From: Catellatospora citrea
GTDB taxonomy: Bacteria > Actinomycetota > Actinomycetes > Mycobacteriales > Micromonosporaceae
Assembly (NCBI RefSeq): GCF_003610235.1
Contig: NZ_RAPR01000001.1
Location: 4,030,001 to 4,094,000, forward strand
Direction: 5' to 3'
Length of the DNA: 64,000 bases
Below the pieces are notes generated by a model, which was not told where the DNA came from, did no database searches, and worked only from the letters and a program-made list of their open reading frames with translations. This document shows positions 49,904 to 57,824 of the stretch, piece after piece. Numbering within the stretch: the stretch's first letter is position 1; each line of letters begins with the position of its first letter. The position numbers and the translations under genes were made by a program.

Positions 49904-51027
49904 TTCGTCGCGCCGAGTTCCCAGCTGGGCACCGGCGACAGGGTGGGCTGCGACGGGCCCGCGTACTCCATCAGGATCAGCGCGATGTCGTCGTCGAGCC
50001 GGTTGTGCACCCACTCCATCAGCGCCGACTCGACCGAGGCCAGGCCGTCGCCCACGGTGCCGTGGCCGAGCAGCTTCCAGGCCCGCTCGGTGATCGGGAA
50101 GAACTCGCCGTCCCGCCGCGCCTCGGCCAGGCCGTCGGTCAGCAGCAGCAGCCGGTCGCCCGGCTCCAGCCGCTCCACGCGGCTGCGCACCACCGGCATG
50201 AAGCCCAGCGGCGGCGCCGGCGAGGGCGGATCAAGGGTGATCACCTCGCCGCGGCGGATCAGGATCGGCGCGGGGTGGCCGCAGTTGACGATCGTCAGCG
50301 TGCCGCCGCGCTCCTCGACCAGGCACGCCGTGACGAAGTCCTCGTCGCCCACGCTGCGGGCCACGGCCCGGTCCAGGTCGGCGACGATGGCGCGCAGGTC
50401 GGCCCGCTCGAAGGCGACATGGCGGTACGAACCCAGCACGATGCTCGCCGTGCGCACCGCGTCCAGGCCCTTGCCCCGCACATCTCCGATGATCATGCGC
50501 ACGCCGTACGGGGTGTCCAGCGCCTCGTACAGGTCGCCGCCGATGTCGGCGGCCGCGGTCGCGGAGATGTACCGCCCCGCCACCGCCAGCGTGCCCACCT
50601 TCGGACCCAGCGGCCGCAGCACCGCCTGCTGCGCGATGGTGGCCAGCTTGGCCAGCTCGGCGATGCGCTCGGCCTGCCGCTGGCGGACCACCGCCACCAG
50701 CGCCGCGATGCCGGTCGCCAGACCGATGCCGATCACGTTGATGAACGCGGAGAGATCGTCCTGGCTCATCCCGAAGAAGGCGAAGACCGTGCCCACCGCC
50801 GTCGCGACGCCGCCGGCGACCAGCACGGCCTGCCACGGCGCGAACACCGCGGCGAGGAACGGCACCGTCGCCATCAGGCCGACGAAGCGGGCCTCCCGGC
50901 CGTCGGCCAGCTCGACCGCGCTGATCAACAAGAGCAGCACGAAGGCCGCGCCGAGTCCGGCGCGGAATCCAGGGCTTAGCGGGCGTCCGCCCGACAGGGC
51001 AAGTGGTATGCGTACGGCAACCAGCAT
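49900..51027 (-). CDS. Membrane-anchored PP2C/SpoIIE-type serine phosphatase
   Basis: 375 aa from the ATG at 51027. About five transmembrane segments lie in residues 20-115. A short coiled segment follows (RQRQAERIAELAKLATIAQQ). The SpoIIE/PP2C domain is complete: ADIGGDLYEALDTPYGV, IIGDVRGKGLDA, LLLLTDGLAEARRDGEFF and the terminal DDDIALILMEY metal-binding Asp residues. Such enzymes typically dephosphorylate anti-sigma-factor antagonists in stress-response switches. No such partner is encoded nearby. Confidence 0.9.
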   Translation of the reverse strand: MLVAVRIPLALSGGRPLSPGFRAGLGAAFVLLLLISAVELADGREARFVGLMATVPFLAAVFAPWQAVLVAGGVATAVGTVFAFFGMSQDDLSAFINVIGIGLATGIAALVAVVRQRQAERIAELAKLATIAQQAVLRPLGPKVGTLAVAGRYISATAAADIGGDLYEALDTPYGVRMIIGDVRGKGLDAVRTASIVLGSYRHVAFERADLRAIVADLDRAVARSVGDEDFVTACLVEERGGTLTIVNCGHPAPILIRRGEVITLDPPSPAPPLGFMPVVRSRVERLEPGDRLLLLTDGLAEARRDGEFFPITERAWKLLGHGTVGDGLASVESALMEWVHNRLDDDIALILMEYAGPSQPTLSPVPSWELGATN

Positions 51028-51206
51028 GCCTGATCAACTTCGCTTCACCGCTCAGATTGTCTCGTCGGCGGATCGTATTCTGTACGGTCGGACGAGACGG
51101 TCTTTCACGATTTTTCAGAAACTGTTTGGCCGGTTTTGCCTGGGCAGCAGCTCGCGGCGGGCAGCGTGCGACGGATCTCCCGCCGATCCGCGGGCGACAG
51201 CCGAGG

Positions 51207-51785
51207 TCAGGCCGTCGGCCAGGTCCGCCAGTTGAGGTACGACCGCGACGCCGTGGGGCCGCGCTGGCCCTGATAACGCGAGCCGTTCACGCTGGAGCCG
51301 TACGGGTGCTCGGCCTCCGACGACAGCCGCAGCACACACAGCTGGCCGATCTTCATCCCCGGCCACAGCCGGATCGGCAGCGTCGCCACATTGGACAGCT
51401 CCAACGTCACGTGCCCGGAGAAGCCCGGGTCGATGAAGCCCGCCGTCGAGTGCGTCAGCAGCCCCAGCCGGCCCAGGCTCGACTTGCCCTCCAGCCGCGC
51501 CGCGAGCTGGTTGCCCAGGGTGACCACCTCGAGCGTCGAGGCGAGCACGAACTCACCCGGGTGCAGCACGAACGGCTGCCCGTCCTGCACCTCGACCATG
51601 GTCGTCAGGTCGTCCTGCTGCTCGGCAGGGTCGATGTGCGTGTACAGGTGGTTGTTGAACACCCGGAACAGGCGGTCCAGCCGGACGTCGATGCTCGACG
51701 GCTGCACCAGACTCGGCTCGAACGGCTCCAGCTGCAGCTGGCCGGACTTGATCTCGGCCACGAGGTCCCGGTCGGATAGCAACAC
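51207..51785 (-). CDS. dcd: dCTP deaminase
   Basis: 192 aa from the GTG at 51785, giving the canonical beginning (V)[11 protein letters not shown]. Signatures: [46 protein letters not shown] and [17 protein letters not shown]. The enzyme converts dCTP to dUTP (or to dUMP in bifunctional actinobacterial members) for thymidylate synthesis. It is divergent from the LexA-boxed gene at 51969. Confidence 0.95.
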   Translation of the reverse strand: MLLSDRDLVAEIKSGQLQLEPFEPSLVQPSSIDVRLDRLFRVFNNHLYTHIDPAEQQDDLTTMVEVQDGQPFVLHPGEFVLASTLEVVTLGNQLAARLEGKSSLGRLGLLTHSTAGFIDPGFSGHVTLELSNVATLPIRLWPGMKIGQLCVLRLSSEAEHPYGSSVNGSRYQGQRGPTASRSYLNWRTWPTA

Positions 51786-51939
51786 GCAGGGGAGCCTACC
51801 TTCCACCCCCGCAGGCGGCTCCCTTCGCCGCCCCGGCCCGGCCGAACGGCCGGAATTTTCCGCGTCGGCGCAGTCCACGAGGGCTTCTTCGGCCGACGAT
51901 CACCCGATGGGGGACGCACCGCGTGTCTCGATAGCGATC

Positions 51940-51955
51940 TCGAACATGTGTTCGA
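51940..51955. promoter_or_regulatory. LexA (SOS) box
   Basis: TCGAACATGTGTTCGA is a perfect 16-bp palindrome and matches the actinobacterial SOS box CGAAC-N4-GTTCG exactly. It ends 13 bp before the start codon of the gene at 51969, where it would block the promoter. Confidence 0.8.
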
Positions 51956-51968
51956 TAAAGTCCCGCTC

Positions 51969-52475
51969 ATGGCTACCTGGACCGAATTCGCCGCCGCCAC
52001 GCCGTGGCTGGCCTCGTCGATCCGCGCCCTGCTGCACCAGTACGGGCCGGGCATGGGCTACCTGGCGACCGTACGGGCCGACGGCGGGCCGCGGGTGCAC
52101 CCCGTCTCCCCCATCGTCACCGACGAGGGCCTCTACTGCTTCGTGATCGACTCACCGAAGCGGCGCGACCTCGAACGCGACGGGCGCTACGCCCTGCACG
52201 CCTTCCCCGCCGAGGACAGCGACGTCGAGGCATACGTCAGCGGCCGCGCCCGCCCCGTCACCAGCGTCGCCACCGTCGAGCACCTCGTCCGCCAGCACCG
52301 CGCCGCGCCCACCGTCGACTGGCGGCTGTACGAGCTCACCGTCGAGTCCGCCCTGCTGCACCGGCACGAGGCGGGCGCATACCCGAACACCTGGCGCGAC
52401 CCGGCGGCAGGCCACAACGGGCCGGCGCACGAGCGCCGGCCCCGCAAACCGTTCCTCCAGCTCGTGGCTGCGTGA
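51969..52475 (+). CDS. Pyridoxamine 5'-phosphate oxidase-like FMN/F420-binding split-barrel protein
   Basis: 168 aa from the ATG at 51969, which lies just after the LexA box; an upstream in-frame ATG at 51948 would fall inside that box. The fold signature is YLATVRADGGPRVHPVSPIV, followed by YCFVIDSPKRRDLERDGRYA. This is the PNPOx-like split barrel, which binds FMN, F420 or haem. The reaction is unknown. The SOS box implies induction by DNA damage. It is divergent from dcd, 183 bp away. Confidence 0.82.
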   Translation: MATWTEFAAATPWLASSIRALLHQYGPGMGYLATVRADGGPRVHPVSPIVTDEGLYCFVIDSPKRRDLERDGRYALHAFPAEDSDVEAYVSGRARPVTSVATVEHLVRQHRAAPTVDWRLYELTVESALLHRHEAGAYPNTWRDPAAGHNGPAHERRPRKPFLQLVAA

Positions 52476-52550
52476 AGGAGGACCACGGCGAACTGCCGCG
52501 GTTACCTACGTGCACGCGACCCGTGACGTCAGGTACAGTGGTGGCCGCTC

Positions 52551-52624
52551 GCGGGTGTAGTTCAATGGCAGAACATCAGCTTCCCAAGCTGACAGTGAGG
52601 GTTCGATTCCCTTCACCCGCTCCA
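52551..52624 (+). tRNA. tRNA-Gly (anticodon CCC)
   Basis: Acceptor strands GCGGGTG and CACCCGC pair. The anticodon stem TCAGC/GCTGA closes the loop TTCCCAA, giving anticodon CCC (GGG codons). The discriminator is T, and a 3' CCA is encoded at 52622-52624, unlike the other tRNAs in this window. Confidence 0.93.
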
Positions 52625-52631
52625 CGAAGAA

Positions 52632-52664
52632 AAGCCTGGCAGGACGCGAGTCCCAGCCAGGCTT
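52632..52664 (+). terminator. Hairpin terminator of tRNA-Gly
   Basis: AAGCCTGGC (52632-52640) pairs with GCCAGGCTT (52656-52664). The loop holds a second small stem (GGAC/GTCC). Confidence 0.7.
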
Positions 52665-52731
52665 CTCCATTTCTCACGACCTCTGTCCGGCCGTCGTCCC
52701 GCTGCGTGCCCGTCACCCTGGTCGTTTCCGC

Positions 52732-52793
52732 TGCAGTTTCGGGGAAAGTGCAGCATTCGGCGATGTCATTCCTGCAGTTTCCCCGAAACTGCA
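52732..52793. repeat. Pair of inverted 22-bp quasi-palindromes
   Basis: TGCAGTTTCGGGGAAAGTGC (from 52732) and CTGCAGTTTCCCCGAAACTG (from 52772) are inverted copies differing by one base. The second is itself a 9-bp-arm palindrome, TGCAGTTTC-CCC-GAAACTGCA. They occupy the space between tRNA-Gly and the gene at 52813. Confidence 0.65.
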
Positions 52794-52812
52794 TACCCCG
52801 GCGTGGGGGGTC

Positions 52813-53148
52813 ATGGTCCAGGAGAGCGACTGGGCCTGGGAGTTCAGCGACGGCGACACCGCCGTGGCGCTGCCGATCGCAGCGGAGATCTTCGCCCGGC
52901 CGGCGGACGCGCCGGACGTCTTGGCGATCTTCCGGCCGTACCCGTCCGACGAGATCGGGTTCGACATCGACCTGCGCGAACTGCAGGGGCAGGAGCGTCT
53001 CGACCTGCTCTGCGAGTTCTTCTCCGCCATCGGGCGACGGCTGGACAAGCCCGTTCTCATGACGTCCGAGATGGGCCAGGATCCGGTACTCGGATTCGAT
53101 CCAGCCGCTGATCGCGTGGTGCTGATGGCGGACCCGCGGCTCCACTGA
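52813..53148 (+). CDS. Hypothetical acidic protein, 111 aa
   Basis: The ATG at 52813 follows GGGGGG. The protein is acidic and soluble (MVQESDWAWEFSDGDTAVAL, IGFDIDLRELQGQERLD, VLGFDPAADRVVLMADP). Strand and helix patterning and size are reminiscent of immunity-type proteins, but no toxin is adjacent and I cannot place it in a family. A terminator hairpin follows. Confidence 0.6.
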   Translation: MVQESDWAWEFSDGDTAVALPIAAEIFARPADAPDVLAIFRPYPSDEIGFDIDLRELQGQERLDLLCEFFSAIGRRLDKPVLMTSEMGQDPVLGFDPAADRVVLMADPRLH

Positions 53149-53170
53149 TCGCCTACCGCCGGCTCCACGC

Positions 53171-53210
53171 GAAAGGCCTGGCGAGACAGGAGTCTCGGCC
53201 AGGCCTTTTC
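53171..53210. terminator. Bidirectional hairpin terminator
   Basis: GAAAGGCCTGGCGAGAC (53171-53187) pairs with GTCTCGGCCAGGCCTTTTC (53192-53210), with a bulged G and T and a 4-base loop, between convergent genes. Confidence 0.7.
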
Positions 53211-53228
53211 GACTATCGATCACCGGTT

Positions 53229-54035
53229 TCAGCGCCGGTCGAGGGCGGTGACCTCGCGTACGGCGTCCGCGATGGCACGGAAGTCCTTGCGCAGGATCGC
53301 CCCGTGGTTGCTGGCGACCTTCGCGCTGATCTCGATGTGCTGGTTCCGGGCGACCACCGCGTCGAGACCGGCGCGGATCCGTTCCTGCTCGTCGCCGCGG
53401 CTGCCGAGGGACGTTCCCGAGGCGACCACGTACCGGGTGGGGACGGTGATGGCGTCCAGCACCGGGCCCAGCTCCCGTTCCCGGGAGATCCGGCCGATCT
53501 CGATGTTGCTGTCGGCCTGCTGGTCGGCGGTCATCCGCGGGATCAGGCCGGTCGGGCGCAGCAGCGGCGTGAACCAGCCCATCCGCCGGAACATCGTGCG
53601 GATCCGCTGCTCCATGGCCTCGTCGAGCCAGTCGTACGGGAACGCGCCGTCGACCAAAACCGCGCCCATGGTGCGGTCCGGATTCCGGCTGGCCCAGTGT
53701 GCCCCGACGAACGCCCCGTAGGACCAGCCCACCAGCAGCGCCCGGGGCACGCCCCGGGCCGCGAGCACGGCGTCGACGTCGCGGACGGCGGCCTCGAAGG
53801 AGTAGTCCGCCGAGCGCTTCGACTTGCGGCCGCGGGCGCGCTCGTCGTAGGTGATGTGCCGCCAGCCAGGGCCGAGTTCGGCGATGACCCGCCGCCAGTA
53901 CCCCTGGGTGGCGAACTGGCCGTTGAGGTAGAGGACGGGGACGCCGGGTCCGCCGGTGTCGGTGACGGCCAGGGCCGTGTCGTCGACCGGCACCATGCCG
54001 GTCCACTTCGTATCGGTCGAGGAGTTGCTGTTCAT
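53229..54035 (-). CDS. Alpha/beta hydrolase
   Basis: 268 aa from the ATG at 54035, with GGAG nine bases upstream. Fold features: VLYLNGQFATQGYWRRVI (oxyanion region), the nucleophile elbow LVGWSYGAFVG, an acid-region LVDGAFPYDW and the late His in ASNHGAIL. Cytoplasmic; substrate unknown. It is 17 bp downstream of the DUF4097 gene, forming a two-gene operon divergent from the HTH/MarR regulator at 54913, which may control it. Confidence 0.88.
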   Translation of the reverse strand: MNSNSSTDTKWTGMVPVDDTALAVTDTGGPGVPVLYLNGQFATQGYWRRVIAELGPGWRHITYDERARGRKSKRSADYSFEAAVRDVDAVLAARGVPRALLVGWSYGAFVGAHWASRNPDRTMGAVLVDGAFPYDWLDEAMEQRIRTMFRRMGWFTPLLRPTGLIPRMTADQQADSNIEIGRISRERELGPVLDAITVPTRYVVASGTSLGSRGDEQERIRAGLDAVVARNQHIEISAKVASNHGAILRKDFRAIADAVREVTALDRR

Positions 54036-54052
54036 GACGGGTGGCTCCTTCT

Positions 54053-54721
54053 TCACAGGCTGCGGGCGGTGATGTCGCCGTGGTCGGTGGTCGCGTGGAT
54101 GGCCAGGCGGGCCGCGCCGCCGGTGTTGCTCAGCGCGTTGTGGATCCGGCCGTAGCCGGTGCCGGCGTCGAGGGAGGCGGAGACTCCGGCGGCGGCGCCG
54201 ACCGTCAGGTCGCCCATGCGGGTGCGCAGCACGACCGTGCCGGAGCCGGCCTCGGCGATGGTGATGTCGCCCTGCTGGGTGGAGATGTCCGCCGGGCCGG
54301 TGAGGCGGCCGACCGTGACGTCGCCGGCGTGGGCGGTCACGCGTACGCTCGCGGCTTCGTCGATCTTGACCAGGCCGTGCGCGCCTTCGCAGGCGACGTC
54401 GCCGAGCCGCCCGACGCCCCGGAACTCGACGGCGGATGACTTGGCCTCGACGCGGGAACCGGCAGGCAGCCGGACCGTGACCGCGACGGCTCCGGACGGG
54501 CCGAGGATCTGGTTCTTCTCCGCCGGGGCCGTGATCCGCAGGACGCCGCCGTCGAAGGCGACCGTGGTCTGCTCGGCCGCCTTCATGTCGCGGCTCTTGG
54601 CGGCGTTGGCGGGCAGCACCTCGACGACGGTGTCGGACCGGTCGGCGGCGATGAACTGGATGCGCCCGGCGGGGATGTCCAGGACGGCGGTGATCGTGGC
54701 GGGGGTGTCGAACTTCTGCAT
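54053..54721 (-). CDS. DUF4097-family beta-strand repeat protein
   Basis: 222 aa from the ATG at 54721 after GGAG. It is made of short beta repeats with V-x-G-D-(V/I)-T type units (AHAGDVTVGRLTGPADIS, TQQGDITIAEAGSG, RTRMGDLTVGAAAG, TTDHGDITARSL), the DUF4097 right-handed beta-helix pattern. There is no signal peptide, so it is cytoplasmic or peripherally bound. These proteins are often encoded beside regulators and are of unknown function. First gene of the operon with the hydrolase. Confidence 0.85.
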   Translation of the reverse strand: MQKFDTPATITAVLDIPAGRIQFIAADRSDTVVEVLPANAAKSRDMKAAEQTTVAFDGGVLRITAPAEKNQILGPSGAVAVTVRLPAGSRVEAKSSAVEFRGVGRLGDVACEGAHGLVKIDEAASVRVTAHAGDVTVGRLTGPADISTQQGDITIAEAGSGTVVLRTRMGDLTVGAAAGVSASLDAGTGYGRIHNALSNTGGAARLAIHATTDHGDITARSL

Positions 54722-54769
54722 GGTGTTCTCCAGTGCTTGGCTGTTGTTTCCGATGTGGGAAACGCTACG

Positions 54770-54803
54770 TTGCGTTCGCAAACCTCGCAACACATTCGTT
54801 GCG
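54770..54803. promoter_or_regulatory. Tandem palindromes in the divergent DUF4097 / regulator gap
   Basis: TTGCGTTCGCAA (54770-54781) and CGCAACACATTCGTTGCG (54786-54803, arms CGCAAC/GTTGCG) share the half-site TTGCG. They are 49 bp upstream of the DUF4097 start. TTGCAACA and TTGCAT further along (54845-54890) may be further half-sites near the regulator's own start. Confidence 0.55.
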
Positions 54804-54912
54804 CGTGCGCATCATTTTGCCAAGTAAAAGCCCGGAAATCGTTGCAACAGGCCAGAAGCTAACGCAATGGAATGAAGGACTACGTTGCATTGGACTGCGG
54901 TCGAACGCTACG

Positions 54913-55701
54913 ATGGCGGCACCACGGAGCGCGAAGGAGACCACGGTGCCGGGAGGCAGACTCACCCAGCAGGAACGTCAGCAGATCGCGCTGGGACTGG
55001 CCGACGGCCTCGCCTACGCGGAGGTCGCCCGGCGTCTCGACCGGCCCACCTCGACGATCACGCGCGAGGTGATGCGCAACGGCGGCCCCACCGCCTACCG
55101 TGCCGACCTGGCCCACCGGGCCACCGAGCGCCGTGCCCACCGGCGCAGGGCCACCCTGCCCCGCGGACAGGGCGCGGTCGCGCAGGGCCATGGGCGCGAC
55201 GACGAGGCCGTGCGCGAGTACGAGGAGTCGTTCACCACCCTGCTGATGCACCAGGGCCTGCCCAAGATGATGGCCCGGGTGCTGACCTGCCTGTTCATCG
55301 CCGACGCGGGCAGCCTCACCGCGTCCGAGCTCGTCCAGCACCTGCAGGTCAGCCCGGCGTCGGTGTCCAAGGCGATCGCGTTCCTCGAAGAGCAGGGCCT
55401 CATCCGCCGGCAGCGCGACGAACGCCGCCGCGAGCGCTACTTCGTCGACGACGACGTCTGGTACCAGTCGACGATCGCCAGCGCCCGCGGCATCGCCCAG
55501 GTCGCCGAGACCGCGCGCAAGGGCGTCGACGTCCTCGGCCCCGGCAGCCCGGCCACCGTCCGCCTGGAGAACATCGCCCGCTTCAGCGACTTCATCAGCG
55601 AGAGCATCTTGCGCGCCGCGGAGCAGGTCCGCGAGATCCTCTACGCGAAGCCTGCCCAGAGCCTGGACGACACCGGCGAGGCGGGTTCAGCCCGCGGATA
55701 G
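54913..55701 (+). CDS. Regulator fusing an IS30-type HTH to a MarR/GbsR-like winged helix
   Basis: 262 aa from the ATG at 54913, apparently leaderless. Residues about 15-75 are an HTH_38-type domain like the N-terminus of IS30 transposases (LTQQERQQIALGLADGLAYA, then RLDRPTSTITREVMRNGG). No catalytic transposase part is present. Residues about 110-185 are a MarR/GbsR-like winged helix (ADAGSLTASELVQHLQVSPA, SVSKAIAFLEEQGLIRRQRD). A helical C-terminus may dimerise. It is divergent from the DUF4097-hydrolase operon, with repeated TTGCG palindromes between them, so it probably controls that operon and itself. Confidence 0.82.
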   Translation: MAAPRSAKETTVPGGRLTQQERQQIALGLADGLAYAEVARRLDRPTSTITREVMRNGGPTAYRADLAHRATERRAHRRRATLPRGQGAVAQGHGRDDEAVREYEESFTTLLMHQGLPKMMARVLTCLFIADAGSLTASELVQHLQVSPASVSKAIAFLEEQGLIRRQRDERRRERYFVDDDVWYQSTIASARGIAQVAETARKGVDVLGPGSPATVRLENIARFSDFISESILRAAEQVREILYAKPAQSLDDTGEAGSARG

Positions 55702-55712
55702 GCCGCGGCCTG

Positions 55713-56399
55713 TTACTTCTCCTGCTGCCGGCGCACCAGTTCGGTGATCCAGATGGGCGCGAACGGGGACGTGCAGTTCGGCGGCGTCGGGTAGTCCTTG
55801 AGCACTTCCAGGCGCTCGCCGATGTCGATGGCACGGGCGCGGTGCTCGGCGTGGTCGATCCCGATCTGCGCCAGGCAGTGGTTCATCGCCCACTGCAGCC
55901 GGTCCGGGGCGCCCTTCATCTCGGCCTCGATCACGTCGAGCAGCCCGACGAGGTCCAGGCCCTCGGGCTTCTTCGCGACGCGTTCGGTGGTCAGTGCCCA
56001 GCCGGCGCTCGCGACCACCGGATCCGGGTCGGCGAACCAGGCCAGGCGCAGCTGCTCGGCGTGCGGGTTCTTCTTCACCACGTAGTTGACGAGCCAGTCG
56101 TGCACCTTGGGGGTGCGCGCCTCGCGCAGCATGGCGTCCAGTTCGTCGCGCCCGAACGCCTTCGGTCGGCAGATCAGGAGCGCCACCAGGCGCGCCGCGC
56201 TGTCGCCGGTCGCCCAGAGCCGCTGGGCGAGGTCCTGCTGCGTCTTCAGGCGCTTCGCGAGCTCGCGCAGCTTGCCGAGGTTCACCCCGTGGTCGTCGCC
56301 GTGTCTGGCGTTCACCTCGCGGAACTTCGGGTCTTCGAGCGCGGCCAGCTCGGCCATCACCTCGGCCACCGTCGTCTCGTCCACCGTCGTCTCGGCCAC
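55713..56399 (-). CDS. DNA alkylation repair protein (AlkD-like HEAT repeats)
   Basis: 228 aa from the GTG at 56399, with AGGAGG five bases upstream. The first 15 residues are Thr/Val/Glu-rich. The rest is all-helical: LAKRLKTQQDLAQRLWATGD, ARLVALLICRPKAFGRDELD and the conserved VHDWLVNYVVKKNP, typical of the AlkD/AlkC DNA alkylation repair family. It should excise bulky or charged alkylated bases without base flipping. It is convergent with the HTH/MarR regulator, with stops 11 bp apart. Confidence 0.85.
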   Translation of the reverse strand: MAETTVDETTVAEVMAELAALEDPKFREVNARHGDDHGVNLGKLRELAKRLKTQQDLAQRLWATGDSAARLVALLICRPKAFGRDELDAMLREARTPKVHDWLVNYVVKKNPHAEQLRLAWFADPDPVVASAGWALTTERVAKKPEGLDLVGLLDVIEAEMKGAPDRLQWAMNHCLAQIGIDHAEHRARAIDIGERLEVLKDYPTPPNCTSPFAPIWITELVRRQQEK

Positions 56400-56467
56400 C
56401 TCAGCCTCCTGTCCGTCAGGGGTCAGCCTACGAGGAAAGCACGATCGCGCGGTCCGCCGGCCCGTGC

Positions 56468-56851
56468 TCAGCCTGCGGACCACCACACCGGTGGAGCAGG
56501 CACCGCGGGCTTGGCCGGTTTCGGGCCGACGGTGCAGTGGCTGGTGGTGTGCACGCCGGGCGGGGCGGCGTCGGTGGCGAAGCCGGTGGCGAACGCGGCC
56601 GCCAGGGCGAGTGCGCCGGCGATCCCGCCGAGCGCGAAGTCACGCGACTTCGCCGAGTCGGTCTCGAAGAGCGTGGACACGCTGCCCAGGAAGACGATGC
56701 ACCACGGCACGATGCCGAGGAAGGCGGCGCTCATGTACCACGCCTGCGCGCAATTGCCGAACTGCGATCGGCCCACGAGCAACGCCATCAGGGCCGGACA
56801 CAGTCCGACCAGGACACCCGCGCACCGTCGTGCCCATCTCGACGCCCCCAT
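56468..56851 (-). CDS. Hypothetical membrane protein, 127 aa
   Basis: Starts at the ATG at 56851. Three hydrophobic segments: CAGVLVGLCPALMALLVG, AAFLGIVPWCIVFLGSVSTL and LGGIAGALALAAAFATGFAT. The C-terminal 25 residues are Pro-rich and polar with one Cys. No family is recognised, and there is no strong ribosome binding site. It is on the same strand as its neighbours but 44 bp from the deacetylase stop. Confidence 0.6.
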   Translation of the reverse strand: MGASRWARRCAGVLVGLCPALMALLVGRSQFGNCAQAWYMSAAFLGIVPWCIVFLGSVSTLFETDSAKSRDFALGGIAGALALAAAFATGFATDAAPPGVHTTSHCTVGPKPAKPAVPAPPVWWSAG

Positions 56852-56895
56852 GCGGCGAGGCTACGTGGGTCGGCCGGATCCGTGGGGGCAGCGGT

Positions 56896-57774
56896 TCAGC
56901 CCGCCAGCACCTCGGACAGCGTCGCCGGCTGCAGGCCCCGCTCGGCCAGCCCCCGCAGGATGTGCGGCAGGGCCTCGTCGGTGAAGCGGGCGTTGGCCTC
57001 GGTGACGTGCAGGATGACCACGGAGCCGGGCTTGACCTTCTTGAGCACCGCGTTGACGATCGGCTTCCAGCTGGTGGCGAACGGGTCGCCGCTGACGACG
57101 TCACCGTCGACGACGGTCAGGCCCAGCGGAGCCATGGCGCGCAGCGCCGCCCGGTCGTGGCACAGGCCGGGGAAGCGGAAATAGCGGGTCTGGCGTCCGC
57201 CGTACCGCTCAATGATCTTGAAGGTCTTCGCGACGTCCTCGGTCATCGCGGCCGAGGGGATGCGCGGCAGGTCGTAGCACCCGGCGGTGAAGGCCTGGTG
57301 GCCGAAGGTGTGGTTGGCCAGCTCGAAGCGCGGGTTGCCCGCGAGGCGCGCGGTCAGCTCGGGGTAGCGCTGCACCCACTTGCCGGTCAGGAAGAACGTG
57401 GCCGGGACCTGGTCGCGCTCCAGCATCTCGATGATCCGGACGTTCGCGTACGACGTGACGCTGCCCTTGTCGAGCTGCGCCAGCATGCGGTCGGTCATGT
57501 CCGCGTCGAAGGTGAGCGCGACCAGATTGCCGGTGCGCGGTCCGTGGTCGACGACCGGCGGCAGCAGGCCGGGCTTGGTCTGGCCGGGCCGCCCCGGCGG
57601 TGCGGTCGGTGACGGCGACGCGCTCGGCGGTGCCGACGGCGCGGTCGTGGCCGGCGCGGCGGCGCTGGTGGTGGATGCGGCCACGAAGACCGGTTCGTCC
57701 GCTTCCACGCCGCACGCGGCCAGCAGGACGGCGGCTGCAGCGAGCAGCCCGGGTACAGCCGAGGGGAGGCGCAC
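56896..57774 (-). CDS. Polysaccharide deacetylase (NodB homology) lipoprotein
   Basis: 292 aa from the GTG at 57774. A lipoprotein signal ends at Cys 21 (LLAAAAVLLAAC). A Ser/Pro/Ala linker of about 50 residues follows. The NodB domain has VALTFDADMTDRML (catalytic and metal Asp), ELANHTFGHQAF (metal His pair), YFRFPGLCHD and VVILHVTEANARFT. It should act outside the membrane on N-acetylated glycans such as peptidoglycan. The metal site looks complete. Confidence 0.9.
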   Translation of the reverse strand: MRLPSAVPGLLAAAAVLLAACGVEADEPVFVAASTTSAAAPATTAPSAPPSASPSPTAPPGRPGQTKPGLLPPVVDHGPRTGNLVALTFDADMTDRMLAQLDKGSVTSYANVRIIEMLERDQVPATFFLTGKWVQRYPELTARLAGNPRFELANHTFGHQAFTAGCYDLPRIPSAAMTEDVAKTFKIIERYGGRQTRYFRFPGLCHDRAALRAMAPLGLTVVDGDVVSGDPFATSWKPIVNAVLKKVKPGSVVILHVTEANARFTDEALPHILRGLAERGLQPATLSEVLAG

Positions 57775-57824
57775 GCGGCAATGATCGCAGCAAGGGGGCC
57801 GCTCGCGTCACCCCTATCCGAAAC

